From: Mycetocola saprophilus
GTDB taxonomy: Bacteria > Actinomycetota > Actinomycetes > Actinomycetales > Microbacteriaceae
Reading direction: 5' to 3'
Assembly (NCBI RefSeq): GCF_000718085.1
Contig: NZ_JOEC01000002.1
Span: 930,001-994,000 of the forward strand
DNA length: 64,000 bases
Positions 1 to 9,159 of this stretch are shown piece after piece (within the stretch, counting starts at the first letter, position 1; every line of letters starts with the position of its first letter). The notes under the pieces are model-generated. The model had not been told where the DNA came from. It saw nothing but the letters and a program-made list of their open reading frames with translations, and made no database searches. A program made the translations under genes and the position numbers.

Positions 1-55
1 GTGTGGCTCGCGCGCATCTGAGCGCAGACGGTAAATAACGTTAGATATCCTGCGT

Positions 56-61
56 TAGGTT
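56..61 (+). promoter_or_regulatory. -10 hexamer of ispE, leaderless type
   Basis: TAGGTT lies exactly 6 nt before the ispE ATG at 68. This TANNNT-N6-start spacing recurs through the window and puts the transcription start on the A of the start codon. No Shine-Dalgarno sequence is seen. The leaderless reading is inferred. Confidence 0.55.
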
Positions 62-67
62 TAACTC

Positions 68-1003
68 ATGAGCGCCAACCAGACGTCCACTGAGGTAGCA
101 GCCCGGGCCCCCGGGAAGGTGAACCTGTTCCTGTCCGTGGGAGCGGTCCGCGAGGATGGATACCACGAGGTAGCCACCGCGTATCAGGCCGTGTCCCTGT
201 ATGAGGACGTCTACGCCTCACATGCGAGCGATTTCGCTGTGAGTTTCGAGGGTAAGATCAACACCGATTCGGTGCCCACCGATGGCTCGAACCTGGCGAT
301 CAAGGCGGCCCGCCTGCTGGCTCGCAAGACCGGCTATCGTGGCGGGGTGCACCTGCGGATCGAGAAGAACGTTCCGGTTGCCGGCGGCATGGGCGGCGGC
401 TCCGCCGACGCCGCGGCGACCCTGGTCGCCTGTGACGCGCTCTGGGGAACGGGCCTCGGCCGCGAGGAACTCGTGCGCCTGGCCGCCAAGCTCGGGGCCG
501 ATGTGCCCTTTGCCCTGGTGGGCGGCACGGCCCTGGGCACCGGACGCGGCGAACGCCTGAGCCCGGCGCTGGCCACCGGCCAGTTCACCTGGGTGTTTGC
601 CCTCGCCGATCAGGGACTCTCGACCCCCGCCGTCTACGCCAAGCTCGACGAGCACCGCGAAAAGCACGCCCTGGACATTTCCCCCGCCCGCGACGTGCCC
701 AGCGTGGATAACGACGTGCTGCAGGCCCTGCGTGCCGGGGACACGATCATGCTCGCCAACGCCCTGCACAACGACATGCAGGTGGCCGCGCTGCAGATGC
801 AGCCGGGCCTGGCCGACGTGATTGAGCTGGGTGAGCGCTCCGGTGCCCTGGCCGGCATCGTCTCCGGTTCGGGACCCACCGTGGCCTTCCTGGCCGAGGA
901 CTCCGATGCGGCCCTGGAAATCCAGGTCTCGCTGAGCGCCAACGGCATCCGCACCGTCCGGGCCACCGGCCCCGCCTCGGGCGCGCGCCTGCTCACCGAC
1001 TAA
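68..1003 (+). CDS. ispE: 4-diphosphocytidyl-2-C-methyl-D-erythritol kinase
   Basis: 311 aa GHMP-family kinase that phosphorylates CDP-methylerythritol with ATP, the fourth step of the cytosolic MEP isoprenoid pathway. The substrate motif APGKVNLFL is near residue 14 with the conserved Lys17. The glycine-rich ATP loop [15 protein letters not shown] is near residue 105, and LGADVPFAL, holding the catalytic Asp, follows. The third GHMP motif [10 protein letters not shown] is near the C-terminus. The length is normal for IspE. In actinobacteria ispE usually follows rsmA and precedes an ABC-F gene; an ABC-F gene lies 2 kb downstream, and the gene before ispE is cut off by the window edge. Confidence 0.96.
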   Translation: MSANQTSTEVAARAPGKVNLFLSVGAVREDGYHEVATAYQAVSLYEDVYASHASDFAVSFEGKINTDSVPTDGSNLAIKAARLLARKTGYRGGVHLRIEKNVPVAGGMGGGSADAAATLVACDALWGTGLGREELVRLAAKLGADVPFALVGGTALGTGRGERLSPALATGQFTWVFALADQGLSTPAVYAKLDEHREKHALDISPARDVPSVDNDVLQALRAGDTIMLANALHNDMQVAALQMQPGLADVIELGERSGALAGIVSGSGPTVAFLAEDSDAALEIQVSLSANGIRTVRATGPASGARLLTD

Positions 1004-1044
1004 CCTGTCTCATCGATTACACGGAGATGTCTTCCGGGGACTGA

Positions 1045-1050
1045 CAAACT
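1045..1050 (+). promoter_or_regulatory. Possible -10 hexamer of the VOC gene
   Basis: CAAACT sits 6 nt before the ATG at 1057, the leaderless spacing found elsewhere in the window. The first base departs from the consensus, so this is a weak call. Confidence 0.3.
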
Positions 1051-1056
1051 GTCCTC

Positions 1057-1440
1057 ATGAGTGGATTTCATCATGTCGAGATTTGGATCGCGGACCGCGC
1101 GGCGCTCACGGACTGGGCCTGGTTACTGAGCCGTCTTGGCTTCACCCAGGACAGCGTGTGGGACGAAGGCGAGTCCTGGGGTGCCGGAGGTGCGTATCTG
1201 AGCCTCACTACCTCGCCCAACATGTCCTCGTCCATACACGATCGGCGGAGGGCCGGAATCAATCATTTGGCCTTCCGCGGTGGATCCCGGGCCGATGTGG
1301 ACGCGCTCGTCGCCGCGGCCCCGGCCCATGGTTGGCGTCCGTTGTATGCCGAGCGTTATCCGTACGCCGGCGGAACTGACCACTATGCGTGCTGGCTAGA
1401 AAACTCCGCCGGTTTCAAGACTGAGGTGGTTGCTGAATAG
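1057..1440 (+). CDS. VOC superfamily (glyoxalase/dioxygenase-like) protein
   Basis: 127 aa, a single vicinal-oxygen-chelate module. It opens with FHHVEIWIADRAALTDWAWLL and carries GINHLAFRGGSRADVDALV in the second beta-alpha unit, ending YACWLENSAGFKTEVV. The candidate metal ligands His5/His6, His near residue 70 and a late Glu match the fold's usual pattern. Substrate cannot be told from sequence; VOC proteins include lyases, dioxygenases and resistance proteins. The ATG start has the leaderless spacing. A bidirectional terminator follows directly, so it is the last gene of this unit. Confidence 0.8.
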   Translation: MSGFHHVEIWIADRAALTDWAWLLSRLGFTQDSVWDEGESWGAGGAYLSLTTSPNMSSSIHDRRRAGINHLAFRGGSRADVDALVAAAPAHGWRPLYAERYPYAGGTDHYACWLENSAGFKTEVVAE

Positions 1441-1447
1441 TCCACCC

Positions 1448-1489
1448 ACACAAAAGACCCACGGGAGAAATCCCGTGGGTCTTTTGTGT
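1448..1489. terminator. Bidirectional intrinsic terminator
   Basis: Perfect 19-bp inverted repeat (1448-1466 and 1471-1489) around a GAAA loop, with an A-run on one side and a T-run on the other. It can end both the VOC gene (+) and the LCP gene (-). Confidence 0.9.
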
Positions 1490-1498
1490 GGTGTGTGA

Positions 1499-2842
1499 CT
1501 AGTTCACGCAGGGGATGGAGCCCGCCTGCAGGGGCTCCTTCCAGTCGTGGTAGGTGTTGTCGGCCGGTGCCTCGGAGGAGGGGGAACCCGGGGTGGCCGG
1601 TGCCTCGGAGGCGGGTGCCTGCGGGGTTTCCGGAGTCTTGGGGGTCTCGGCGCTGCCGGTTCCTGCACCGCCGGTGGCGGGGGTTTCCGGGGTGGCGCTG
1701 CCGGAGGGGGTGGTGCCGAGCAGCTGGGCCACGGTCGCGTGGATCTGGTCGAGGTCCACCAGGTTCACGTCCTTGCCATCGCGCTTGGCGTAGCCGGTGA
1801 TCGGCAGGGTCGTGAAGGTGATGTTGCCGCCGGCGAGGCTCGAGGCCTGCTGGGCGAAGCTCAGGAACTCGAATCCGTCATCCACCGCGATGTACTGCTT
1901 GGCGGTGCCCACCAGGCTCGTGATGGTGGCCGGGTTGGTGAAGGTGCCCGCCTGCTTGAGCTTATAGGCGAGGGAGACCATGAACGCCTGCTGGCGACGG
2001 GTGCGGTCGAAGTCGGTCAGCTCGAGGCCGGACTTGCCGGTGTCGCGGCGCTGACGCACAAAGCTCATCGCCTGCTGCGCATCGATTTCCTGCATGCCCG
2101 CGGGGAAGTTTGCTCCCGAGTACTTGTCCTCGGTGGCCTGGTTCAGGCACACCTGGATCGGGGCCACGGCCTGGGCCACCTGGTAGAAGGCAGCCATGGT
2201 GATCTCCACGAAGTGGTCGATCCGCACGCCGCCGAGGAAATCGGAAACGGTGTTGATCTGAGCCTGACGCCCGGCGGTACGGGCCTCCTGATAGGCCTCA
2301 TCGCGGCTCATGCCGCCGCGCACCAGCTGGCGCAGCTTCTCGTCCAGCGCGAGGCCGTAGGCCTCCTTGATCTTGGACATCTTGACCCCGTTGGGGTGAC
2401 CGGCCAGCTCGGCATAGTCGTCGCGGGGGATCGAGATGCCCTGCGCCCGGCCGCCACCGGCGGGGATGTGGATGAGCATCATCACGTTGGCGTTGTACCC
2501 GCCATCGCCCTGGTCCCCGGCGTGGATCGCGTTGTAGATCTCCTCGGGGAACGGCTTGCCGTTCTGATCCACGCGGCTGTCCAGTCCCATGATCAGGATG
2601 TTGGTTTCCGCGGTGTTTTGATCGGTTCCAAAATCGGGCTTGCCGCTGGGCATCGTGATCGGGGACCGGTGGATGTTGTTGTTCAGATCCTGGTAGACAT
2701 ACAGCGCAAAGGCACCGGTTCCGGCGGTCAGCAGCACCAGGGTGCTCACCACGGCGAGGGCAATCTGGCGGCGTAGTCGCTTGCCCGGGGTGAGCCCGGC
2801 GGCGTGGCTCACGGCGGCGCGGGAAGAGTTCGGATCGGTCAC
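1499..2842 (-). CDS. LytR-CpsA-Psr (LCP) family cell-wall ligase
   Basis: About 447 aa. LCP enzymes sit on the outer face of the membrane and move polyprenyl-linked glycopolymers (arabinogalactan, teichoic acid or capsule, depending on the organism) onto peptidoglycan. After a basic cytoplasmic segment there is one membrane helix (IALAVVSTLVLLTAG, near residue 28). The LCP core follows, with NILIMGLDSR and ISIPRDDY supplying the conserved Arg/Asp pairs. The last 75 residues are rich in Pro, Thr, Ala and Glu, a likely wall-spanning tail ending in PCVN. The GTG at 2842 has GGAG just upstream; a GTG at 2866 in the same frame would add 8 residues. It is a single-gene unit. Confidence 0.9.
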   Translation of the reverse strand: MTDPNSSRAAVSHAAGLTPGKRLRRQIALAVVSTLVLLTAGTGAFALYVYQDLNNNIHRSPITMPSGKPDFGTDQNTAETNILIMGLDSRVDQNGKPFPEEIYNAIHAGDQGDGGYNANVMMLIHIPAGGGRAQGISIPRDDYAELAGHPNGVKMSKIKEAYGLALDEKLRQLVRGGMSRDEAYQEARTAGRQAQINTVSDFLGGVRIDHFVEITMAAFYQVAQAVAPIQVCLNQATEDKYSGANFPAGMQEIDAQQAMSFVRQRRDTGKSGLELTDFDRTRRQQAFMVSLAYKLKQAGTFTNPATITSLVGTAKQYIAVDDGFEFLSFAQQASSLAGGNITFTTLPITGYAKRDGKDVNLVDLDQIHATVAQLLGTTPSGSATPETPATGGAGTGSAETPKTPETPQAPASEAPATPGSPSSEAPADNTYHDWKEPLQAGSIPCVN

Positions 2843-2935
2843 GAGGCTCCAAAATCGGGGGTGCACGGAGGATTAAGCCTATCGTCTGATGTCGAGTAAT
2901 CTCTGTGACCGCGCGGGGAGAATGCCCGGGACTAC

Positions 2936-2941
2936 TAAGCT
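2936..2941 (+). promoter_or_regulatory. -10 hexamer of the ABC-F gene, leaderless type
   Basis: TAAGCT followed by 6 nt and the GTG start at 2948. It fits the leaderless pattern, although the G-run before GTG could also pair with the 16S anti-SD. Confidence 0.5.
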
Positions 2942-2947
2942 GAGGGG

Positions 2948-4744
2948 GTGGCTCACCTGTTGGGAGCGGAATCGCTCCACCTAGAATTTCCCACCCGCGT
3001 AATCTTCGAGAAGGTTACTGCCGGGGTCAATGAGGGCGACCGGATCGGTATCGTCGGCCGTAACGGTGATGGCAAGTCCACGCTGTTGCAGCTGCTGGCC
3101 GGGCGGATCGAACCCGATTCGGGTCGGGTCACGCGTCGCCGCGGGGTGACCATCGGTTACCTCGATCAGCGCGACATCCTGGACTCGGACATGACCGTCG
3201 CCCAGGCGATCGTCGGCGACACCGAGGAGTACATCTGGGCCGGTGACCCGAAGATCCGCGACGTGATCTCGGGTCTGCTGTCGGATCTGCCCTGGACCGC
3301 CGAGATCGGCACCCTCTCCGGTGGCCAGCGTCGCCGGGTCGCCTTGGCCGCGCTGCTGGTGGGCGACTGGGACGTGCTGTTCCTGGACGAGCCCACCAAC
3401 CACCTCGACGTCGAGGGGGTGTCCTGGCTGGCCGGACACCTGAAGAACCGCTGGATCCCGGGCCAGGGCGGCCTGCTGGTGGTCACCCACGACCGGTGGT
3501 TCCTCGACGAGGTGTCCACCGACACCTGGGAGGTGCACGACGGCATCATCGAACCCTTCGAGGGCGGCTATGCCGCCTACGTGCTGCAGCGCGTGGAGCG
3601 TGACCGCATGGCCGCGACCATCGAGGGCAAGCGTCAGAACCTGATGAAGAAGGAGCTCGCCTGGCTGCGTCGCGGTGCCCCCGCCCGCACGGCCAAGCCG
3701 AAGTTCCGGATCGAGGCCGCCAACGCCCTGATCGCCGATGTCCCGCCGGTGCGTAACACCGTGGCGATGAGCCAGATGGCCACCTCGCGCCTGGGGAAGG
3801 ACGTTGTGGACCTGCTGGATGCCGGCGTGAAATACGGCGACCGGACGATCCTGAAGAGCGTCGAATGGCGTATCGCCCCGGGTGAGCGCACCGGAATCCT
3901 CGGTGTGAACGGTGCCGGAAAGTCGACCCTGCTGGGCCTGGTCACCGGTGAAGTGCAGCCCACCTCCGGTGTGGTCAAGCGCGGCAAGACCGTGAAGATC
4001 GCCGCACTGACCCAGCAGCTCGCCGAGCTGGAGGACATCCAGAACGAGCGCGTCTCGGCCGTGATTGGACGCTATCGCACGAGCTATAAGGCCGGCGAAA
4101 AGGAGATGACCCCGGGCCAGCTGCTCGAGCAGATGGGCTTCGCCTCCGCTCAGCTGCAGACCCCGGTGAAGGACCTCTCCGGTGGTCAGAAGCGCCGCCT
4201 ACAGCTGCTGCTGATCCTGCTGGATGAGCCCAACGTGCTAATCCTCGATGAGCCCACCAACGACCTCGACACCGACATGCTCGCTGCCATGGAGGACCTG
4301 CTGGACACCTGGCCCGGCACCCTGCTCGTGGTTTCGCATGACCGGTACCTGTTGGAGCGGGTCACCGATCAGCAGTATGCGGTGCTGGATGGCGACCTGC
4401 GTCACCTGCCCGGCGGCGTGGACGAGTACCTGCGTATCCGCAACGCGACCCCGGCCTCGGCGAGCAAGCCCGAGGAGCTGACCTCGCAGGCCAGCTCGGC
4501 CCCGGCAAAGCCCGGCCTGAGCGGCGGCGAACTGCACCGCGCGCAGAAGGAACTGGCCTCGATCGAGCGTCGGATCCAGAAGGCAACCGCCGCAATCGAT
4601 GCCGCCCACGCACGCCTGGCCGAGCACGACCAGAGCGACTACGCGGGCCTGGGCAAGATCACCGAGGAGACCCAGAAGCTCTCGGCCGATATCTCCAGCC
4701 TGGAAGAGCGCTGGCTTGAGCTTTCGGACCTGCTGGGTTCGTGA
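2948..4744 (+). CDS. ABC-F family ribosome-associated ATPase
   Basis: 598 aa soluble twin-ATPase with no membrane segments. NBD1 has Walker A GRNGDGKST (residue 37), signature LSGGQRRR and Walker B VLFLDEPTNHLD. An interdomain linker carries a basic patch (RRGAPARTAKPKFR). NBD2 has GVNGAGKST, LSGGQKRR and VLILDEPTNDLD. The C-terminal 80 residues form a charged coiled coil, as in Uup. ABC-F proteins act at the ribosomal E site in translation or antibiotic protection; the role here is most likely housekeeping, given the conserved position after ispE. The stop overlaps the start of the next gene by 4 nt (GTGA). Confidence 0.92.
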   Translation: MAHLLGAESLHLEFPTRVIFEKVTAGVNEGDRIGIVGRNGDGKSTLLQLLAGRIEPDSGRVTRRRGVTIGYLDQRDILDSDMTVAQAIVGDTEEYIWAGDPKIRDVISGLLSDLPWTAEIGTLSGGQRRRVALAALLVGDWDVLFLDEPTNHLDVEGVSWLAGHLKNRWIPGQGGLLVVTHDRWFLDEVSTDTWEVHDGIIEPFEGGYAAYVLQRVERDRMAATIEGKRQNLMKKELAWLRRGAPARTAKPKFRIEAANALIADVPPVRNTVAMSQMATSRLGKDVVDLLDAGVKYGDRTILKSVEWRIAPGERTGILGVNGAGKSTLLGLVTGEVQPTSGVVKRGKTVKIAALTQQLAELEDIQNERVSAVIGRYRTSYKAGEKEMTPGQLLEQMGFASAQLQTPVKDLSGGQKRRLQLLLILLDEPNVLILDEPTNDLDTDMLAAMEDLLDTWPGTLLVVSHDRYLLERVTDQQYAVLDGDLRHLPGGVDEYLRIRNATPASASKPEELTSQASSAPAKPGLSGGELHRAQKELASIERRIQKATAAIDAAHARLAEHDQSDYAGLGKITEETQKLSADISSLEERWLELSDLLGS

Positions 4745-5397
4745 GTTTGGTTGTTCCGCCCGCGCAGCGTCTCATCTTTGAGACGCTGCGCGGGCGTTTT
4801 GACGCCGAGGGATGGTGGCCGGCGGAGTCGACCTTCGAGATGATGGTCGGCGCGATCCTGGTGCAGAACACCGCCTGGCGCAACGTGGAAACCTCGATTC
4901 GGGCGCTGCGGGATTGCGCGCTGCTGGATCCGGCGACGCTCGCCGCAATCCCGGCCGAGGCACTGGCCGAGGTGATCCGGCCCAGCGGCTTCATGACCGC
5001 CAAGTCACGCTCGGCGGTGGCGCTCGCGCGCTGGGTGGTGGAGACGGACGGCCTGAATGGTGGGGTGTCTTCGCGCACCGATGCCGCCCTGCGCGAGGAA
5101 CTGCTCGCGCTGCCGGGCATCGGCCCCGAGACCGCCGATGTGATCGGCCTCTACGCCTTTGACCGTCCGGCCTTCATCTGGGACACCTACGCGCGCCGGA
5201 TGCTCACGGCCGTGGGGTATCCGGTGCCCGGCAGCTACCCGGCCGCCCGCCGCGCGCTCGCCGCGACGGTCGAGGCGGCGGCCTTCAGCGTGCCCGAGTT
5301 TCGGGAGTTTCACGGCCTGATCGTCGAGGCGGGCAAACACGCTCGATCCCTGGGCGGTTGGGACGTGCTGGCGGCAGAGCTGTTCGCCGCCCGCTAA
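4741..5397 (+). CDS. HhH-GPD DNA glycosylase (endonuclease III-like, probably monofunctional)
   Basis: 218 aa. The helix-hairpin-helix LLALPGIGPETADVIGLYAF is near residue 125 and the catalytic Asp lies in FIWDTYARR. Endonuclease III has a catalytic Lys in LPGVGRKTA; here the equivalent position is Glu (GIGPET), and the four C-terminal iron-sulfur cysteines are absent. This matches monofunctional alkyl-purine glycosylases of the MagIII type better than a bifunctional lyase; substrate is inferred. Translation is coupled to the ABC-F gene through GTGA. Confidence 0.8.
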   Translation: MSLVVPPAQRLIFETLRGRFDAEGWWPAESTFEMMVGAILVQNTAWRNVETSIRALRDCALLDPATLAAIPAEALAEVIRPSGFMTAKSRSAVALARWVVETDGLNGGVSSRTDAALREELLALPGIGPETADVIGLYAFDRPAFIWDTYARRMLTAVGYPVPGSYPAARRALAATVEAAAFSVPEFREFHGLIVEAGKHARSLGGWDVLAAELFAAR

Positions 5398-5403
5398 ACC
5401 ACC

Positions 5404-5435
5404 CGTGGGCACCCCGGAAATTCGGGGTGCCCACG
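5404..5435. terminator. Hairpin terminator between convergent genes
   Basis: 13-bp perfect stem (5404-5416 with 5423-5435), GC-rich, lying between the glycosylase stop and the poxB stop. T-runs are poor, so a bidirectional role is inferred. Confidence 0.7.
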
Positions 5436-5448
5436 GACGTGTACTCGA

Positions 5449-7182
5449 CTAGTTAAACAGCCTCCGGAACAGGTTCGTCTCGGCGAGGTCAAGCAGTTCC
5501 TCGCCGTTGCCGGAGAGGATCGTGCGCAGCGCATACAGGGTGAAGCCCTTGGCCTGGGCGGCGGTCACGGTTGGCGGGATCGAGAGTTCCTGACGCGCGG
5601 TCATCACCTCAACCAGCGCGGGCCCGTCGTGTTCGAACGCCGTGCGCAGCGCGCCCTCAAGATCGTCGGGGCTTTCCACACGCTGACCGTGCAGCCCGAT
5701 CGCGGTCGCGACCTCGGCAAAGTTGGGGTTATCGAGTCCGGTGCCGTAGGTCACAAACCCGGCGGCCTTCATCTCCAGCTCCACGAAGTTCAGCGAGGAG
5801 TTGTTGAACACCACGATCTTCACCGGAAGCTTCAGCTGGCGCAGCGTGATCAGCTCACCCAGCAGCATGGCCAGTCCGCCGTCGCCGGAGAGTGCGACAA
5901 CCTGACGCTCGGGGAAGGCCGACTGGGCACCGATGGCGTGGGGCACCGCGTTGGCCATCGTGCCGTGGTTGAAGGATCCGATCAGGCGGCGCTTGCCGTT
6001 CATTTCCAGGTAGCGGGATGCCCACACCACCGGGGATCCCACGTCGGGGATGAAGACGGCGTCCTCGCTGGCCAGGTCGCTGATCAGCTTGGCCACGTAC
6101 TGCGGATGGATCGGGGTGCGGCCGCGATCATTGGTCGCCAGCTCATCGAGGCCCTTACGTGCTTTCCGATAGTGCTTGAGGGAGGCGTCGAGGTGTTTGG
6201 AGTCGGTGCGTTCGCGCAGGATGGGAAGCAGCGCCTCGGCGGTGTCTTTGACCGATCCCACCAGCCCCAGATCGATCGGGGTGTGCTGACCGAGGTTTTC
6301 CCCGCGAATATCGACCTGGATGATCTTCGCCTTGGACGGATAGAACTGACGGTAGGGGAACCCGGTCCCGAGCATCAGCAGCACCTCGGCGTTTTCCATC
6401 GCCCGGTAGCCCGAGGAGAATCCCAGCAGGCCGGTCATGCCCACGTCGTAGGGGTTGTCGTATTCGATGAACTCCTTCCCACGCAGCGCGTGCACGATGG
6501 GAGCTTTGAGCTTGGCGGCCAGCGCGATGACCTCATCATGGGCGCCCTCGGTGCCGGCACCGGCGAGGATCGTGACGTCCTCGCAACCGTTGAGGATCTC
6601 GGCCGCCTGGGCGAGCAGCGCATCGGTGGGCCGGGTGATCCGCGGCGCATGCACAATCGGTGCCGAGCGGCGGGTATTCGGGGTGGGCTGCAGCAGAATG
6701 TCTCCGGGGATGACCACCACCGCGACGCCGCGCAGCTCGATCGCCATCCGCATCGCCCGCTCGATCACAAACGGCACCTGCTCGGCCACGCTCACCAGCT
6801 CGGTGTAGACCGAGGCCTCGCGGAAGAGCTCCTGCGGGTGGGTTTCCTGGAAGTAGCCGCTGCCGATTTCGGCACTGGGGATCTGGGCGGCGATTGCCAG
6901 CACCGGAACCCGACTGCGGTTGGCGTCAAAGAGCCCGTTGATGAGGTGGGTGTTGCCGGGGCCGCAGCTGCCCGCACACACGGTGATTTCCCCGGTGAGG
7001 GCCGCCTCGGCCGCCGCCGCAAACGCCGCGGCCTCCTCATTACGCACGTGCTGCCAGGCGATCGTGCCGTCCTTACGCAGGGCGTCGGTGAATCCATTCA
7101 GTGAATCTCCGGGGAGCCCGTACACCCGGCTCACTCCCGCATCCTTGATCGTTTCGACGATGGTTTCGGCAATGCTTGGCAT
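5449..7182 (-). CDS. poxB: Pyruvate dehydrogenase (quinone) / pyruvate oxidase, ThDP-dependent
   Basis: 577 aa ThDP enzyme that decarboxylates pyruvate to acetate and CO2 and passes electrons through FAD to menaquinone at the membrane face. The N-terminal Pyr domain has VYGLPGDSLNGFTDAL and the conserved Glu in HVRNEEAAAFAA. The C-terminal PP domain has GDGGLAMLLGELITL with the metal-binding Asp and NN. The central FAD domain carries the usual GLVGSVKDTAEALLPIL stretch. The ATG at 7182 has GGGAGGA upstream; longer in-frame starts lack an RBS. It is divergent from the GntR-MFS pair, so the regulator may also control it. Other ThDP enzymes such as acetolactate synthase fit less well. Confidence 0.88.
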   Translation of the reverse strand: MPSIAETIVETIKDAGVSRVYGLPGDSLNGFTDALRKDGTIAWQHVRNEEAAAFAAAAEAALTGEITVCAGSCGPGNTHLINGLFDANRSRVPVLAIAAQIPSAEIGSGYFQETHPQELFREASVYTELVSVAEQVPFVIERAMRMAIELRGVAVVVIPGDILLQPTPNTRRSAPIVHAPRITRPTDALLAQAAEILNGCEDVTILAGAGTEGAHDEVIALAAKLKAPIVHALRGKEFIEYDNPYDVGMTGLLGFSSGYRAMENAEVLLMLGTGFPYRQFYPSKAKIIQVDIRGENLGQHTPIDLGLVGSVKDTAEALLPILRERTDSKHLDASLKHYRKARKGLDELATNDRGRTPIHPQYVAKLISDLASEDAVFIPDVGSPVVWASRYLEMNGKRRLIGSFNHGTMANAVPHAIGAQSAFPERQVVALSGDGGLAMLLGELITLRQLKLPVKIVVFNNSSLNFVELEMKAAGFVTYGTGLDNPNFAEVATAIGLHGQRVESPDDLEGALRTAFEHDGPALVEVMTARQELSIPPTVTAAQAKGFTLYALRTILSGNGEELLDLAETNLFRRLFN

Positions 7183-7247
7183 TAAAAAATCCTCCCGCGC
7201 TACATGATCGTTATCCCTTTCCACCCTACTCGCGAACGTTCCCGATA

Positions 7248-7265
7248 ATGCATGCATCAATGCAT
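7248..7265. promoter_or_regulatory. Candidate GntR operator (ATGCAT repeats)
   Basis: ATGCATGCATCAATGCAT contains overlapping ATGCAT palindromes in the 103-bp gap between poxB and its divergent GntR gene, just upstream of the GntR -10. Its symmetry and position suggest an operator; binding is inferred. Confidence 0.45.
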
Positions 7266-7273
7266 GGTTCTGC

Positions 7274-7279
7274 TAACGT
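7274..7279 (+). promoter_or_regulatory. -10 hexamer of the GntR gene, leaderless type
   Basis: TAACGT, 6 nt before the GTG at 7286. It lies 9 bp from the ATGCAT repeats, so binding there would block the promoter. Confidence 0.5.
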
Positions 7280-7285
7280 GGGGGA

Positions 7286-7960
7286 GTGATCGAAACAATC
7301 CTGTTGCCATGGGAGGGTGATCACGGCCGCTCGGTGGCCATGAAAATCGCCTCCGCAACCGCCAAGAGCATCGTCCAGGGAGGGTATGGACCCGGTGATC
7401 TGCTCACCGAGGTGACCCTCGCCGACACCCACGGCGCCAGCCGTACCCCCGCCCGCGAGGCCATGCTGCAACTGCATGCCTGGGGCCTGGTGCGGCTGAT
7501 GCCCAAGAAAGGTGCCCTGGTTACCGCCGTGTCGGCGAAGGAACGACGGGATCTGCTGGACGTGCGCGCGATGTGTGAAACCCGCGCCGTCGAGGTCCTG
7601 GCCGATGACGATGCGGGAAAACTCGCGCTCCTGGATCGCCTGTACGCGTGTATTGCCGCCCAGCAGGAGGCGCTCGCCGAGGGCGACCTGCTGCGTTTCG
7701 CCCAGAACGACGTGGCCTTCCACCTGCGCATCATCGAGGCCGGTGACAACCTGGTGATTGCCGAAATGCTCAGGGGCCTGGGGCCGCGCCTGGCGCGGCT
7801 GATCTTTCAGGCAACGATCGAGCGACCGGCCGCCGCTGCCGGATTCCGCGAGGAGCACGTGCGCCTGGCCGCGATGATCGCCGCCGGCGATACCGTAGGT
7901 TTTGCCGCCGCCGTCCGTGCCCACATCAACCTGGGGGCATCCGCCGGGGGCACCGCGTGA
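7286..7960 (+). CDS. GntR family regulator, FadR-type with FCD domain
   Basis: 224 aa. The winged HTH spans about residues 15-80 (GDLLTEVTLADTHGASRTPAREAMLQL is the recognition region), followed by an all-helical FCD ligand domain with metal-type His and Asp residues (ARNDVAFHLRIIEAG-like stretch and the late EEHVRLAAMI). These regulators sense small organic acids. It is divergent from poxB and overlaps the MFS gene by 4 nt (GTGA), so it probably controls transport and use of a pyruvate-related acid. The start rests on the promoter spacing; no SD is seen. Confidence 0.85.
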   Translation: MIETILLPWEGDHGRSVAMKIASATAKSIVQGGYGPGDLLTEVTLADTHGASRTPAREAMLQLHAWGLVRLMPKKGALVTAVSAKERRDLLDVRAMCETRAVEVLADDDAGKLALLDRLYACIAAQQEALAEGDLLRFAQNDVAFHLRIIEAGDNLVIAEMLRGLGPRLARLIFQATIERPAAAAGFREEHVRLAAMIAAGDTVGFAAAVRAHINLGASAGGTA

Positions 7961-9159
7961 TCCGTGCACCCTGGTGGAGGGTCGCACCGGCCGTCTTTCT
8001 GCTGGCCTGGGGTGGCAACCACTTCACGCCGCTGCTTCACCTCTACGAGGAACTCGGGCGCTATGCCGCCTGGCAGGCTAACCTGCTGCTGGGCATGTAC
8101 GTGCTCGGATTGGTGCCGGGACTCCTGATCGCCGCCGCGCTCTCCGACCGCTTCGGGCGCAAGCCCGTGCTGCTGACCGGCGTGATCCTGGGCATCGGTG
8201 CCAGCGTCATGCTGGGCCTGGGGCTGCACTCGTTTGTCCTGCTGTGTGCCGGGCGTGCGCTCGCCGGCGTGGGGGTGGGCATCGCGATGTCGGTGGGCTC
8301 GAGCTGGATCAAGGAGCTTTCGGCCCCCGAGATCGATCCGAGCGCCGCCCGCGGATCGGGGGCGCGCCGTCCCACCCTCACCCTGACCATCGGGTTTGGT
8401 CTGGGTGCCGCGGTTACCGGAATCTTGGCGCAGTGGGCCCCGGATCCGTCCCAGCTGCCCTATGCGGTCCATGCGCTGCTGAGCATACTCGCGCTGGTGC
8501 CGCTGCTGCGAGCCCGCGAAACCCTGACCGCGCGTCCCGAAGCGGGGACCCACTGGTGGCAGGATCTGCGCATTCCCGCCTCGGGTGGACCGGCATTCCG
8601 CCGGGTTATCGTGCCCGCGGCCCCCTGGGTCTTCGCCGCTGCGGGGATCGCCTACGCGATCATGCCGGCGATCGCCGCGCGGCAGATGGGGGAGTGGACC
8701 ACGCTCTACGCCACCATCCTCACTGTCCTCACTCTCGGGACCGGCGCACTCGTGCAGCCCTATGTGGCCAAGCTTGATGGTCGCACCCGGGGTCAAGCCC
8801 TGAGCATCGGGCTGGCCCTGATGTCGCTGGGCATCGTGTTGGCGGTGGTTGCCGCGATCCTGAGCAGCCCGATCCTGCCCTTCATCGTGGCCCCCGTTCT
8901 CGGCTGTGCCTACGGGATCACCGTGGTGGCCGGACTAACCCGGGTCCAGGCGATCGCGACCCCGCAGGACCTGGCCGGCCTCACCGGCATCTACTATTCG
9001 CTGACCTATTCAGGATTCTTACTGCCGGCTGTGCTTGCGGCGCTCCTGCCGGTCCTGAGCTACACCTCCTCGCTGGCAATAGTGGCCGTGATCTGCATAA
9101 TCTGCCTGGTCATCGTGTACACCGGCAGCAAGCGCTTCCGCCCCGGAATCACTGGCTAA
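7957..9159 (+). CDS. MFS transporter
   Basis: 400 aa polytopic membrane protein with about 12 hydrophobic helices. The loop 2-3 signature LSDRFGRKPVLL is near residue 57, a clear major-facilitator motif A. Substrate is unknown. The gene is translationally coupled to the GntR regulator (GTGA overlap) and lies opposite poxB, so an organic acid or a toxic metabolite are the obvious options. No terminator is evident before metQ. Confidence 0.85.
   Translation: MIRAPWWRVAPAVFLLAWGGNHFTPLLHLYEELGRYAAWQANLLLGMYVLGLVPGLLIAAALSDRFGRKPVLLTGVILGIGASVMLGLGLHSFVLLCAGRALAGVGVGIAMSVGSSWIKELSAPEIDPSAARGSGARRPTLTLTIGFGLGAAVTGILAQWAPDPSQLPYAVHALLSILALVPLLRARETLTARPEAGTHWWQDLRIPASGGPAFRRVIVPAAPWVFAAAGIAYAIMPAIAARQMGEWTTLYATILTVLTLGTGALVQPYVAKLDGRTRGQALSIGLALMSLGIVLAVVAAILSSPILPFIVAPVLGCAYGITVVAGLTRVQAIATPQDLAGLTGIYYSLTYSGFLLPAVLAALLPVLSYTSSLAIVAVICIICLVIVYTGSKRFRPGITG

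Noticed and set aside
1..38. 3' end of an upstream gene such as rsmA
   Set aside because: All three forward frames end within the first 38 bp, so neither frame nor identity can be decided.
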